NCBI GenBank assembly: GCA_910588155.1
Contig: CAJUPB010000002.1
Span: forward strand, 191,446-255,445
Length of the DNA stretch: 64,000 nucleotides
Direction of reading: 5' to 3'
DNA from: an uncultured Christensenellaceae bacterium
GTDB lineage: Bacteria; Bacillota; Clostridia; Christensenellales; Pumilibacteraceae
Translations under genes and position numbers: made by a program
Shown here: in pieces, positions 17,779-27,735 of the stretch
How the letters are laid out: each line of letters starts with the position of its first letter
Numbering within the stretch: the stretch's first letter is position 1
The notes under the pieces: model-generated
Databases searched by the model: none
Told to the model about the DNA's origin: nothing
What the model saw: the letters and a program-made list of their open reading frames with translations, nothing else

Positions 17779-20103
17779 ATGAGCATCAAGAAGAATATTT
17801 TGAAACAAGTTGCCCGCACTTGCGGAAAGCCCATCGAACAGCTTGACGCGAAAGAGCTGTACGAAGCGGTTTCGTCTGCGGTTATGCGCAAGATAAACGA
17901 AACCTATGCTGACTGCAAGCTGCGGAAAAAAGAGCGGAAGTCGGCGTATTATATGTCGGCGGAGTTCCTGATGGGGCGTGCGATTTACGCAAATCTTAAA
18001 AATCTCGGCATTGACGAAAGCGTGTTCGAGCTTTTGCAAAACTGCGGTATCGACAAAGACGTATTCGAACAGGTCGGTGACGCCGCTCTCGGAAACGGCG
18101 GCTTGGGAAGGTTGGCGGCTTGCTTTTTGGACTCGGCAGCTACCCTCGGCAAAAATCTCGACGGCTACGGCATACGCTATCGTTACGGACTTTTCAAACA
18201 GAAGTTCGAGGACGGCTTTCAGCGTGAGTATGCCGACGATTGGTTGAAATGGGGCGACCCGTGGTCGATACGCGTTCAAAGCGAAAGCGTGCGTGTGGAG
18301 TACAAAAATTTTGCCGTCAATGCCGTGCCGTACGACACGCCCGTTATAGGATTCGGCGGAGAAACGGTGAATACCCTTCGCCTGTGGCAAAGCGAGCCGA
18401 TTTGCGGGTTCGACTTTCGTAAGTTCGACGAAGGGAAATATGCGTCGGCATATTCGGAAGCGGTGCGCGCGGAAAATATATGCGCGGTGCTGTATCCCAA
18501 CGACAGCACGGCAAAGGGAAGAAAGCTGCGTCTTATTCAGCAATATTTCTTTACCAGCGCGTCTGTGCAGGACATAATCGCGCGGGCAAAGAGAGAAGGA
18601 CGCAATTTGAAAAGGGCGGAAGAGTTTGCGGTTGTGCAGTTGAACGACACTCACCCTACGCTGGCGATTCCCGAATTCATACGCCTGCTGGAAAAAGAGG
18701 GGTTTTCTTTCGATTCGGCTTTCGAGACGGCTCAAAAGGTTTTTGCGTACACCAATCACACAGTTATGAGCGAGGCGCTCGAAAAATGGGAGACGCGAAC
18801 GGTCAAGGGGCTTATTCCGCAGGTGTATGCCGTTTTGGAGAAAATAAACGAGCGTTTGAAAACGGAATTGCGCGATACGGGAGAGAGCGAAGGAAATCGT
18901 TTGATTATAAGCGACGGATATGTGCATATGGCGAACCTTGCCTGCTACGTATCCAAAGCAGTGAACGGGGTCGCGCATATACACACCGAAATCATAAAGG
19001 CGGACACTCTGAAAGAATGGTACTCGCTGTATCCCGATAAATTTTTCAACGAGACGAACGGCATTACGCAGCGCAGGTGGTTATTGCTTGCCAATCCGCG
19101 TTTGTCGCAATTCGTCACGGAACTTATAGGGGACAAATGGATAACCGATTTGAACGAGTTGGAAAAGCTGAAAAAGTTTTCCGGTCAGGAGAATGTGCTG
19201 AATAAATTTTACGGGATAAAACGAAAAAACAAGAGGGATTTGTCCGAATATATCAAGAATAGCGAAGGAATCGAAATCCCCGAAAATTTCATTTTCGACG
19301 TTCAGATAAAGCGATTGCACGAATATAAAAGACAACTTATGAATGCATTTTCCATTGTCGCGATATACAACGGCATAAAGGACGGAAGCATTCGAAATTT
19401 CCGACCCACGGCGTTTATTTTCGGCGCGAAAGCCGCACCGGCTTATACGCGTGCCAAGGGCATAATAAAATATATAAACGAGATTGCGAAAAAAATAAAT
19501 TCCGACGACAGCGTAAACGATAAGTTGAGAGTGGTGTTCGTCACCGATTACAATGTATCTTATGCCGAAAAAATTGTGGCGGCGGCAGATGTCTCCGAAC
19601 AGATTTCGGCGGCGGGTACGGAAGCGTCGGGTACGGGAAATATGAAACTTATGCTTAACGGCGCGGTCACGCTCGGAACATATGACGGTGCAAATATAGA
19701 AATCGCCGAAAGCGCGGGAGAAGAGAACGAATATATTTTCGGAGCGAGAGCGGAAGAGCTTTTTGCGATTCGCGGCGATTACGACCCGAAAGCGTTTTAC
19801 GAGAGCGACCCGATTTTGAAAGCGGCGGTCGACACGCTTGTCGACGGCACTTTTTCCGACGGCGGAAGCGGCATTTTCAAAGAACTGTACGATTCTTTGT
19901 TGGTCGGGGCAAGCTGGCACAGAGCCGACAATTATTTTTTATTTAAAGATTTCGCGCCGTATATGCAAGCAAAACTGAAAGTCAATGCCGATTACGGAAC
20001 GGTTGAGTTTATCGAAAAGTGTTTTATAAACACCGCAAGTGCGGGACGGTTTTCTTCCGACCGCACGGTTTTGGGTTATTGCCGCGATATATGGGGCATA
20101 TAA
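17779..20103 (+). CDS. glgP: Glycogen/maltodextrin phosphorylase
   Basis: Pyridoxal-phosphate enzyme releasing glucose-1-phosphate from alpha-1,4-glucans, 774 aa. The N terminus YYMSAEFLMGRAIYANL, the substrate region NDTHPTLAIPE and the cofactor motif EASGTGNMK ending in K623 (the Schiff-base lysine position) are intact, followed by LNGAVTLGTYDGANIE. No alternative downstream start fits, because the first residues align with the usual N-terminal helix region. It lies 12 bases before malQ, giving a glucan-degradation operon: phosphorylase shortens chains and MalQ rearranges them. The very short predicted 5' leader is unusual. Confidence 0.96.
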   Translation: MSIKKNILKQVARTCGKPIEQLDAKELYEAVSSAVMRKINETYADCKLRKKERKSAYYMSAEFLMGRAIYANLKNLGIDESVFELLQNCGIDKDVFEQVGDAALGNGGLGRLAACFLDSAATLGKNLDGYGIRYRYGLFKQKFEDGFQREYADDWLKWGDPWSIRVQSESVRVEYKNFAVNAVPYDTPVIGFGGETVNTLRLWQSEPICGFDFRKFDEGKYASAYSEAVRAENICAVLYPNDSTAKGRKLRLIQQYFFTSASVQDIIARAKREGRNLKRAEEFAVVQLNDTHPTLAIPEFIRLLEKEGFSFDSAFETAQKVFAYTNHTVMSEALEKWETRTVKGLIPQVYAVLEKINERLKTELRDTGESEGNRLIISDGYVHMANLACYVSKAVNGVAHIHTEIIKADTLKEWYSLYPDKFFNETNGITQRRWLLLANPRLSQFVTELIGDKWITDLNELEKLKKFSGQENVLNKFYGIKRKNKRDLSEYIKNSEGIEIPENFIFDVQIKRLHEYKRQLMNAFSIVAIYNGIKDGSIRNFRPTAFIFGAKAAPAYTRAKGIIKYINEIAKKINSDDSVNDKLRVVFVTDYNVSYAEKIVAAADVSEQISAAGTEASGTGNMKLMLNGAVTLGTYDGANIEIAESAGEENEYIFGARAEELFAIRGDYDPKAFYESDPILKAAVDTLVDGTFSDGGSGIFKELYDSLLVGASWHRADNYFLFKDFAPYMQAKLKVNADYGTVEFIEKCFINTASAGRFSSDRTVLGYCRDIWGI

Positions 20104-20115
20104 AGGAGGAAAACG

Positions 20116-21603
20116 GTGGACAAGTGCGGAATACTGTTGCCGCTGTTTTCTTTGGCGGGCCGAGGCGGAATAGGAACTGCGGGAGACGGTGCAAAGAGAT
20201 TTTTGGAATTTCTGTCGGCGGCGGGACAAGACTTTTGGCAGATTTTACCGTTGCAAACCGCGGATTACGGTGGTTCGCCTTATGCGTCGGAATCGGCGTT
20301 TGCCTGCGATATTTGCTATATCGATTTCGATTTGCTTGTGCGGGACGGCTTGTTGGACAGAGCCGATGTCGAAGCCTTTTACGCCGAATGCAAATCGGAC
20401 AGAGTGGAGCGTTTTAAGGACGAAAGAACGGCGCTGTTGAAAAAGGCTTTTTGCAAGTTCGAAAAGGGAAAGGAATTTGAAAAATTTGTAGAAGAGAGAG
20501 GAAATTGGCTGCGCGATTATGCGCTGTTTGTCGCTTTGAAAGAGCTTCACGGCGGAAAATGCTGGGTGGATTTCGACGAAAAGTACCGATTGCGCGACGA
20601 AAAGGCTTTGAAGGAATTTGCCGAGAAGAATGCCGAAAAACTCGAATTTGTTTATTTCGGGCAATATCTGTTTTTCCGCCAATGGAGAGAGCTTCTCGAC
20701 TATGCGCACTCGCTGAACGTGAAAATAATCGGTGACATACCGATATACGTATCCTATGACAGTGCGGACGTGTGGAGTCACGGCGAACTGTTTATGCTCG
20801 GAAAAGACAGCCGACCGACCTTGGAGGCAGGTTGTCCGCCCGACGATTTCAACGAGGACGGACAGCTTTGGGGAAATCCCGTTTACGAATGGACGGCTTT
20901 GAAAAACAGCGGATACCGTTGGTGGTCGGAGCGTTTCAAAAGGGCGGCGGAGCTTTACGACGTCATTCGCCTAGACCACTTTCGCGGCTTCGAAAGTTTT
21001 TACGCAGTGGAGGCGGGACGTGCGGACGCAAAAGAGGGCAAGTGGTTGAAGGGTTGCGGACGGGAGCTGTTCGATATTGCAAAAAAAGAATTCCCGGAAT
21101 CGGAGTTTATAGCCGAGGACCTCGGTTTTGTGACGGACGGCGTGAGACGGCTTATCGAAGACACGGGGTTTAAAAATATGAAGGTTTTGCAATTCGGTCT
21201 GTGCGACGATGCGGACAGCGAGCATTTGCCGAAAAACTTCGGTTCGAATTGCGTGGCGTACACGGGGACGCACGACAACGATACGGCAAGAGGCTGGTAC
21301 GAAAGCCTGTCGTTTGAAAAAAAGCGGTTGTGCCGCAAACGCCTGAAAAAGAGACCGTTTGAGAAAATATCCCGCGCTATGATACGAGTTCTGTATGCGT
21401 CGCGGGCGAAATATGTGGTGATACCCCTGTACGATTTTTTGAACGAAACAAGCGCGGCACGAATAAACACTCCGGGGCTTGTGGGCAAAGAGAATTGGTC
21501 GTATCGTTTGAAAGAGTTGCCGGGCAGAGAACTTGCCTCAAAAATTCGGATTTTAAAGGAAAAACACACGGTCAAAAATCAAAACCCGCCTTTTAAATAT
21601 TGA
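20116..21603 (+). CDS. malQ: 4-alpha-glucanotransferase (amylomaltase, GH77)
   Basis: Transfers alpha-1,4-glucan segments between maltodextrins, 495 aa, GTG start directly behind AAAGGAGG. GH77 features are present: N-terminal LLPLFSLAGRGGIGTAGD, WQILPLQ, nucleophile D287 in IRLDHFRGFE, acid/base E334 in IAEDLG, and the GTHDNDTARGW segment. Length is normal for bacterial amylomaltases. It follows glgP in the same transcript; the promoter of the next operon overlaps its stop codon. Confidence 0.95.
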   Translation: MDKCGILLPLFSLAGRGGIGTAGDGAKRFLEFLSAAGQDFWQILPLQTADYGGSPYASESAFACDICYIDFDLLVRDGLLDRADVEAFYAECKSDRVERFKDERTALLKKAFCKFEKGKEFEKFVEERGNWLRDYALFVALKELHGGKCWVDFDEKYRLRDEKALKEFAEKNAEKLEFVYFGQYLFFRQWRELLDYAHSLNVKIIGDIPIYVSYDSADVWSHGELFMLGKDSRPTLEAGCPPDDFNEDGQLWGNPVYEWTALKNSGYRWWSERFKRAAELYDVIRLDHFRGFESFYAVEAGRADAKEGKWLKGCGRELFDIAKKEFPESEFIAEDLGFVTDGVRRLIEDTGFKNMKVLQFGLCDDADSEHLPKNFGSNCVAYTGTHDNDTARGWYESLSFEKKRLCRKRLKKRPFEKISRAMIRVLYASRAKYVVIPLYDFLNETSAARINTPGLVGKENWSYRLKELPGRELASKIRILKEKHTVKNQNPPFKY

Positions 21604-21628
21604 CTTTAATAACGTCAAATGCTATAAT
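21600..21628 (+). promoter_or_regulatory. Promoter of the phosphorelay operon
   Basis: TTGACT at 21600-21605, 17 bp, TATAAT at 21623-21628. The -35 box overlaps the malQ stop codon. The leader to the ATG at 21687 is about 52 bases. Confidence 0.8.
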
Positions 21629-21686
21629 GTGATATAGAAACGATGCGAGTAAAGCAATCATAACAAAAGCTCGGGAGCCGGTTACA

Positions 21687-24434
21687 ATGAACTCTGAAAA
21701 CAAAGTTGCAAATATCGAAAAAAAGAAAGAAAAGCATACATTGACGTTTTTCAAACGGTTGCTTATAGTGGCAACTGCGGCGGTATTTTTAATATGTGCG
21801 GGGCTTTTCGTGTATATGGGTGTACATATGACGTCTCGCAGTACCGAAACCGTAAACGACATCGGCGAACTTTATATGAACAGTATGGGCGACCACGAGG
21901 CAAAGCGTTTCGAAACGGCTATCGGCATTCGCTTGGAACAGGTGTGCGGACTTGCGCGTTCCGTCTCGCCTAAAAACGAAGACGACAGTGTAAACGAGAA
22001 TGCGAACGAGGCCCTTAAATTACAGGCCGACGGTCGTGATTTCGAGTATCTGGCATTTTATTACGATGACGGGGGCAAAGGCGATTTCGAAATAATCAAG
22101 TATAAAGACGAAACCGATTTAAGCAATAAAAAAATTACGGTGGACGACCCCGAACCGTTTAAGAATTCGATTTTGGGTATCGATTCAAACGGTCAAAAAA
22201 TCGAAAGCGAAAACAAAATCTGTGTGGGGAAAGATTCGGACGGAAATCCGCTGATACTTATGGCGGTGGTCGGAAAAGGCGTGGTCGGTCAGCACAGCGA
22301 GGGCAGCGTGTATCCCATTGACTATGCTTTGCAAAACGGCAAAAAATGCGCGGCTCTGGTCGCGGGCGTTCCCGTTTCTTACATAGCTGATATGTTGAAA
22401 CTCGACGAGAATGTGGAAGGTGCCGATGCCGACGAGAGAGCAGTCTATTCGCACATAATCAGAAATAACGGCACGTACGTCATAGAGAGCGGATTCGGCG
22501 TAGGCGGTGCCCCCGGCGAAATGGGTAACAACTATTACGACGCTTTGCGTGATTCCAGCGTGGACAAAAAAGACGGAGAAAGAATTGTCAGAGAGCTAAA
22601 TGCGGCTATGATAAATGGGGAGCATTTTTCCGACATAATCAATATCGACGACAATTCCTATACCCGTATACATTGCTGTCGGCTTACATATTCGGAGTGG
22701 TATCTCGTCACCATTATGGACTCCGACAAACTCGGTGCGCTCGTACGCGATTTGAGCGGAAGTTGGAGTTGGATGGCGATAGGCGTGTCGGCATCTATAA
22801 TAGTGCTGCTTGTCACGCTGTTTGCTATGTATATGCTTTACAATAACTACACGGCAAAACAGCTCAAAGAAGCGCGCTATCAGGCGGAACACGCAAATAA
22901 AGCAAAAAGCGAATTCTTGTCGAGTATGAGTCACGATATCAGAACGCCTATGAATGCTATTGTCGGTATGACTGCCATTGCCACAAGCAATATCGACGAC
23001 AAAGAGCAGGTGCAGAACTGTCTCAAAAAGATTACTCTTTCCAGCAAACACCTTTTGGGACTCATAAACGACGTTTTGGATATGTCGAAAATCGAGAGCG
23101 GAAAAATGACACTGAATCTGGAACAAGTGTCGTTGCGGGAAGTTTTGGACAGCATTGCCACCATCGTGCAGCCCCAAGTCAAAACAAAGAATCAGAAGTT
23201 TGCCATAAACGTGGACAATGTGATTTCCGAAAAAGTATACTGCGACAGCGTGCGCTTGAACCAGGTGCTTTTGAATCTGTTGTCCAATGCGATAAAATTT
23301 ACACCCGACAGTGGTGAAATCGCGTTGTCGTTGAGTCAAGAGGTTTCGCCGATAAGCGAGAATTTCGTTCGCATACACGTGCGCGTGAGAGATACGGGAA
23401 TCGGTATGACGCCCGAATTCCAAAAGAAGATATTCGAATCGTTTGTCCGTGAAGACAATATGCGCGTACACAAAACGGAAGGTGCAGGACTCGGAATGTC
23501 GATTACGAAGTACATAGTAGACGCAATGAAGGGCACGATTGAACTTCAAAGCGAACCTGGCAAAGGCACCGAATTCCATATAACCGTCGACCTCGAAAAG
23601 GCGGAAGAAATGGAAGAGGAAATGATACTTCCCGATTGGAATATGTTGGTGGTGGACGACGACAGTCAGCTTTGCGAAACCACGACGGCGGCGCTCAAAG
23701 AAATCGGAGTGAAAGCCGAATGGACGCAAACGGGCGAGGAAGCCGTGGATATGGCGGTGGAAAGGCATAAAAAAGGTTGCGACTACAATATAGTACTTAT
23801 GGATTGGAAGCTGCCCGGAATCGACGGCATAGAGACGGCGCGTAGGCTGCACGCGGCTCTCGGCGAAGATATACCAATATTATTGATTTCGGCGTATGAT
23901 TGGGGTGAAATAGAAAAAGACGCGAGGGCGGCGGGAATCAGCGGATTCATAAGCAAGCCTCTGTTCAAGTCCACGCTCTACTACGGTCTCAAAAAATTTA
24001 TCGACGGCGAAGAAAAAGCCGAAGATGCGGCAGTGGAGGCGATTAAGGGGGCGAATATTTTGCTCGCCGAGGACAATGACCTCAACTGGGAAATCGCGGA
24101 CACATTGCTTATGGCGGACGGCTTTAAAGTGGAGCGCGCCGAAAACGGACAGATTTGCGTGGATATGTTCTCCAAATCCAAAATCGGCGAATACGACGCG
24201 ATTTTGATGGATATACGTATGCCGATTATGACAGGATACGAAGCGGCGGTGGAAATCAGAAAACTTGACCGTGCCGACAATAATATCCCGATTATCGCAA
24301 TGACGGCGGACGCGTTTGACGAAGACATAAAGCATTGCTTGGCTTGCGGTATGAACGCACACGTCGCGAAACCGATAGACATAGACCTTGTCAAATCGAC
24401 TTTGGCAAAGTTCATTGTCAAAAAGCAAGATTAA
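21687..24434 (+). CDS. Membrane hybrid sensor histidine kinase with two receiver domains
   Basis: A 915-aa sensor. A transmembrane helix at about 27-50 and another at about 355-380 enclose a roughly 300-residue extracytoplasmic domain of Cache-like size. HisKA follows with the phospho-acceptor H416 in SHDIRTPMN, then an HATPase with VLLNLLSNAIKFTPD, DTGIGM and GAGLGMSI. Two receiver domains come next: the first with VLMDWKLPGIDG, the second with ILMDIRMPIMTG. No HPt domain is present within the protein; a free HPt protein is encoded two genes downstream, completing a phosphorelay. The ligand is unknown. Confidence 0.93.
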   Translation: MNSENKVANIEKKKEKHTLTFFKRLLIVATAAVFLICAGLFVYMGVHMTSRSTETVNDIGELYMNSMGDHEAKRFETAIGIRLEQVCGLARSVSPKNEDDSVNENANEALKLQADGRDFEYLAFYYDDGGKGDFEIIKYKDETDLSNKKITVDDPEPFKNSILGIDSNGQKIESENKICVGKDSDGNPLILMAVVGKGVVGQHSEGSVYPIDYALQNGKKCAALVAGVPVSYIADMLKLDENVEGADADERAVYSHIIRNNGTYVIESGFGVGGAPGEMGNNYYDALRDSSVDKKDGERIVRELNAAMINGEHFSDIINIDDNSYTRIHCCRLTYSEWYLVTIMDSDKLGALVRDLSGSWSWMAIGVSASIIVLLVTLFAMYMLYNNYTAKQLKEARYQAEHANKAKSEFLSSMSHDIRTPMNAIVGMTAIATSNIDDKEQVQNCLKKITLSSKHLLGLINDVLDMSKIESGKMTLNLEQVSLREVLDSIATIVQPQVKTKNQKFAINVDNVISEKVYCDSVRLNQVLLNLLSNAIKFTPDSGEIALSLSQEVSPISENFVRIHVRVRDTGIGMTPEFQKKIFESFVREDNMRVHKTEGAGLGMSITKYIVDAMKGTIELQSEPGKGTEFHITVDLEKAEEMEEEMILPDWNMLVVDDDSQLCETTTAALKEIGVKAEWTQTGEEAVDMAVERHKKGCDYNIVLMDWKLPGIDGIETARRLHAALGEDIPILLISAYDWGEIEKDARAAGISGFISKPLFKSTLYYGLKKFIDGEEKAEDAAVEAIKGANILLAEDNDLNWEIADTLLMADGFKVERAENGQICVDMFSKSKIGEYDAILMDIRMPIMTGYEAAVEIRKLDRADNNIPIIAMTADAFDEDIKHCLACGMNAHVAKPIDIDLVKSTLAKFIVKKQD

Positions 24435-24453
24435 TCACGAATAAGGACTCTAT

Positions 24454-27306
24454 ATGAAGAAAACCGACAAAAAGAGAAAACAGACGATTTTAATCGTAGA
24501 CGACTCTGAAATCAATCGTTCTCTGCTTGCCGATATGTTGGGCAACGAGTTCACGATTTTAGAGGCGGAAGACGGCACGCAAGCCGTGGCTACGTTGCAG
24601 CAGGAAGGCAGCGGGATAGACCTCGTGCTGCTCGATATCGTTATGCCGAAAATGGACGGCTTCGAAGTGCTTGCCGTTATGAACCGCAACAACTGGATAA
24701 AAGATATTCCCGTCATAATGATTTCTTCGGAGACTTCTCCGTCCTGTATAGAGCGCGCTTACGAACTCGGCGTCACCGATTTTATAAATCGGCCTTTTGA
24801 CGTATGGATTGTACGCAGACGCGTTATGAACACGCTTATGTTGTCGAGCAAGCGGAAAAAGCTTGTGGGAATGGTTACCGACCAGATTTTCGAACGCGAA
24901 AAAATGAGTAACCTTATGATAACGATTTTGAGTCATATCGTCGAATTCCGAAACGGCGAAAGCGGTATGCACGTCTTGCACATAAGGACAATTTCCGAAC
25001 TGCTTTTGAAAAGTTTGGCGTTGAAAACGGATAAATACGGTTTGACGCAAGCGGACATTTCGCTCATAAGCACGGCGTCTGCTTTGCACGACATCGGAAA
25101 AATCGGTATACCCGACCATATTCTGAACAAGCCGGGAAAATTTACGCCGGAAGAATACGAGATTATGAAGACGCACTCCGAAATAGGCGCGTCTATGTTT
25201 AACGATTTGGATTTCATAAAGGACGAGAAGTTGGTCAAATACGCCTATGAAATTTGCCGTCACCACCACGAACGCTATGACGGCAGAGGCTATCCTGACG
25301 GTCTGAAAGGTGAGGAAATACCCATTTCCGCGCAGATAGTTTCGCTTGCCGACGTGTACGACGCCCTCACGAGCACGCGCGTTTACAAGCCGCCGTTCAG
25401 TCACGATAAGGCGTTGCAGATGATTCTGAACGGCGAATGCGGATTGTTCAATCCGTTGCTTTTGGAGTGCTTGGACGACGTTAAAGACAAACTTGTCGCG
25501 GAGTTGCAGATAAGCTCGCCGGGCAGAGAAACGTTTGACGATATGCGCAGGGTCGCCGACGAAATGTTGCAAAAAGACGAACTTTCCACTTCCGCGAGAA
25601 CGCTGACTCTTTTGGAAAACGAAAGAATAAAGACGAGATTCTTCGCCGAGCTTTCTCACGAAATTCAGTTCGAATACGTCAGCGAGCCGCCGATGCTTAT
25701 GATATCCGATTTCGGAGAGAGAAAGCTGGGGTTGGAAGAAATAACTATGAATCCCCGAACCGACGCCAAAGTCAGAAATGTGTTCGGAGAGGATAAGCTG
25801 AAAGCGTTTGTGGAAATAGTGCAAAAGACGACGCCGGAAAATTATGCGTTCAGTATAGAAATGCCGTTGCCTCTCGGAGGAGAACAGCGTTGGACGCGGG
25901 TGTCGGGCAGAGCGTTGTTTTCGGGCGAGCCGCTTGTCAGGACGGGCGTTATAGGTAAAATCATAGATATAAACAGCGAGAAAACGGTGATAAACGAGTT
26001 GCAACACAAGGCGACTCACGACCCGTTGACGTTGCTTTACAACAATGCTACTGCACGGGAACTCATAACGCGCAGACTTATAGAGAATCCGAACCGCGAA
26101 TATGTGATGCTCTATCTCGACCTCGACTACTTTAAGACGATAAACGATACATACGGGCATAATTTCGGAAACGACGTATTGCGCCATATTTCCGACAAAC
26201 TACGTGCGGCATTGCGTAAGGACGACATCATAGCACGTGTGGGCGGCGACGAATTCATAGCTTTCTTCGAAAGTCACAAGTCGCAGGATGCAACTATAAA
26301 GCGTATTTTCGACAGTCTCATAGAGCCGTTCAGAAATTTGCCGTTGTCGGTAAGCATAGGCGCGGCGCAGACGACGGACGGCGTTCGCGATTACGAGTCC
26401 CTTTACAATAATGCGGACCGCGCTATGTACGAGGCGAAACGCGGCGGCAAACAGGGTATACGCCATTACGACGCTTCCGTGACGGAAGAATTCCCGACGG
26501 TGACCGTGATTGACGAGCCGAGCAAGAGCGACGAACTTTCTGTCAAACTGTCGTCCAAAAAAGATTTGACGGCACTATTGAAAGAGGCGCGCAAAGTTCA
26601 CGACAGCTTGCGCATACTCGACGCAACGACAATGACGAAGTACGTCGCGGACATAAACGGAGAATTCGACAAAAAGGCCGGCGAAGAAGAGTATTGCGGC
26701 GCCGGCAGAAACAGCGTTGCGGAACGCGCGCTAATGACGAAAAGCCGCGCTTGCGATTTGGCTTTCAGAGGCGGAGAGTTATATCAATCGACGGCGCTGT
26801 ATGTCGAATGCGCCGGCAAGCCGTATGTATTGGAAGTGGTCGAACCTTTGAATACCCAAACGCTTTCGGCAATCTGCGGCACCTCCGAAATAATCGCTAT
26901 GATAGACAGACTCGGAGGAAAGCGTTATGTCGACGTTGCCACAAATGCTTATAATAACAATTTCTACGAAGAGCAGTTGAAAGATTTGACCGATTTTTAC
27001 AGCGTTGCCGCAGTCAAAACCGACGCTGCGGACGGCGATTCGGAAAAGAGCGCAAGCAAAGTCGCGGAAACAATATATTCCTGCGTGAGAGGCGTGGATG
27101 CGCTTATACGGAAAAACGGCTCCGAATTTCTGCTTATTATGAAAAACGTCGGGGAAGAGCGTTTCGAAGAGGCTTTGAACAGGACGACGGAAACTTTGGA
27201 AAAAGAAGGCTTTAAGGTTAAAATCGGCAGTTGCCGCGCTTTGGGTAAATTGGAAACCATTGTGGAGAAAGCCGAGAAAAATGCGAACAAAAAGGTAAAA
27301 AAATAA
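24454..27306 (+). CDS. REC-HD-GYP-GGDEF response regulator with a degenerate C-terminal GGDEF-like domain
   Basis: A 950-aa cyclic-di-GMP regulator. REC has phospho-acceptor D61 (LLDIVMPKMDG). HD-GYP follows with HDIGKIGIPD near residue 212 and HHHERYDGRGYPDG near 270, both complete, so phosphodiesterase activity is expected. A PAS-like stretch precedes a cyclase domain with intact GGDEF at 597-601 and an inhibitory-site RxxD (RKDD) five residues before the motif region. After residue 700 comes a PAS-like segment (ALYVECAGKPYVLEVVEPL) and a second GGDEF-like fold where the signature is NGSEF near 888-892, probably inactive and perhaps ligand-binding. The cyclase and phosphodiesterase thus sit in one phosphorelay output. 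Confidence 0.92.
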   Translation: MKKTDKKRKQTILIVDDSEINRSLLADMLGNEFTILEAEDGTQAVATLQQEGSGIDLVLLDIVMPKMDGFEVLAVMNRNNWIKDIPVIMISSETSPSCIERAYELGVTDFINRPFDVWIVRRRVMNTLMLSSKRKKLVGMVTDQIFEREKMSNLMITILSHIVEFRNGESGMHVLHIRTISELLLKSLALKTDKYGLTQADISLISTASALHDIGKIGIPDHILNKPGKFTPEEYEIMKTHSEIGASMFNDLDFIKDEKLVKYAYEICRHHHERYDGRGYPDGLKGEEIPISAQIVSLADVYDALTSTRVYKPPFSHDKALQMILNGECGLFNPLLLECLDDVKDKLVAELQISSPGRETFDDMRRVADEMLQKDELSTSARTLTLLENERIKTRFFAELSHEIQFEYVSEPPMLMISDFGERKLGLEEITMNPRTDAKVRNVFGEDKLKAFVEIVQKTTPENYAFSIEMPLPLGGEQRWTRVSGRALFSGEPLVRTGVIGKIIDINSEKTVINELQHKATHDPLTLLYNNATARELITRRLIENPNREYVMLYLDLDYFKTINDTYGHNFGNDVLRHISDKLRAALRKDDIIARVGGDEFIAFFESHKSQDATIKRIFDSLIEPFRNLPLSVSIGAAQTTDGVRDYESLYNNADRAMYEAKRGGKQGIRHYDASVTEEFPTVTVIDEPSKSDELSVKLSSKKDLTALLKEARKVHDSLRILDATTMTKYVADINGEFDKKAGEEEYCGAGRNSVAERALMTKSRACDLAFRGGELYQSTALYVECAGKPYVLEVVEPLNTQTLSAICGTSEIIAMIDRLGGKRYVDVATNAYNNNFYEEQLKDLTDFYSVAAVKTDAADGDSEKSASKVAETIYSCVRGVDALIRKNGSEFLLIMKNVGEERFEEALNRTTETLEKEGFKVKIGSCRALGKLETIVEKAEKNANKKVKK

Positions 27307-27318
27307 GGAGAAAAAGTT

Positions 27319-27678
27319 ATGACGTTACGCGAGTTTTATGACAAAATCGGAGTAGACCCCACGAACGTATTACAACGTTTCGGAGGAAGCGAAGCTATGC
27401 TCGGCAAGTTTGTAAAGAAGTTTCTTGCCGACGGTACTTTTGTACAACTGACTGAAGCGGTGGCGAAAAGCGATTGGGAAGGAACGTTCCGCGCCGCGCA
27501 TACTCTCAAAGGATTGAGCGGCAATTTCGATTTCTTGAAAATACACGAGCTGTCTTCGAAGATTGTCGAGCGATACCGTGCGGGCGACTTCGATGCGATA
27601 GCTCCTCTTTTCGACGAACTCAAAGTGCGATATGAGGAAACCGTTAATTATTTGACGGAGTTTTGCGGGCAAAATTAA
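27319..27678 (+). CDS. HPt phosphotransfer protein
   Basis: A 119-aa histidine phosphotransfer protein with the phospho-accepting H61 in FRAAHTLKGLSGNF, the standard HPt signature. AAGGAG lies upstream and the gene is 12 bases past the response regulator. It is the expected carrier between the receiver domains of the hybrid kinase and REC of the HD-GYP/GGDEF protein, encoded in the same operon. A strong terminator follows. Confidence 0.92.
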   Translation: MTLREFYDKIGVDPTNVLQRFGGSEAMLGKFVKKFLADGTFVQLTEAVAKSDWEGTFRAAHTLKGLSGNFDFLKIHELSSKIVERYRAGDFDAIAPLFDELKVRYEETVNYLTEFCGQN

Positions 27679-27690
27679 ACGAAACGTAAA

Positions 27691-27723
27691 AAGCGGTCTT
27701 GTATATGCAAGACCGCTTTTTTT
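27691..27723 (+). terminator. Intrinsic terminator of the phosphorelay operon
   Basis: An 11-bp stem (AAGCGGTCTTG with CAAGACCGCTT) around TATATG, followed by seven Ts. It also faces the convergent tldE gene. Confidence 0.9.
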
Positions 27724-27735
27724 ATGAATTATAAC

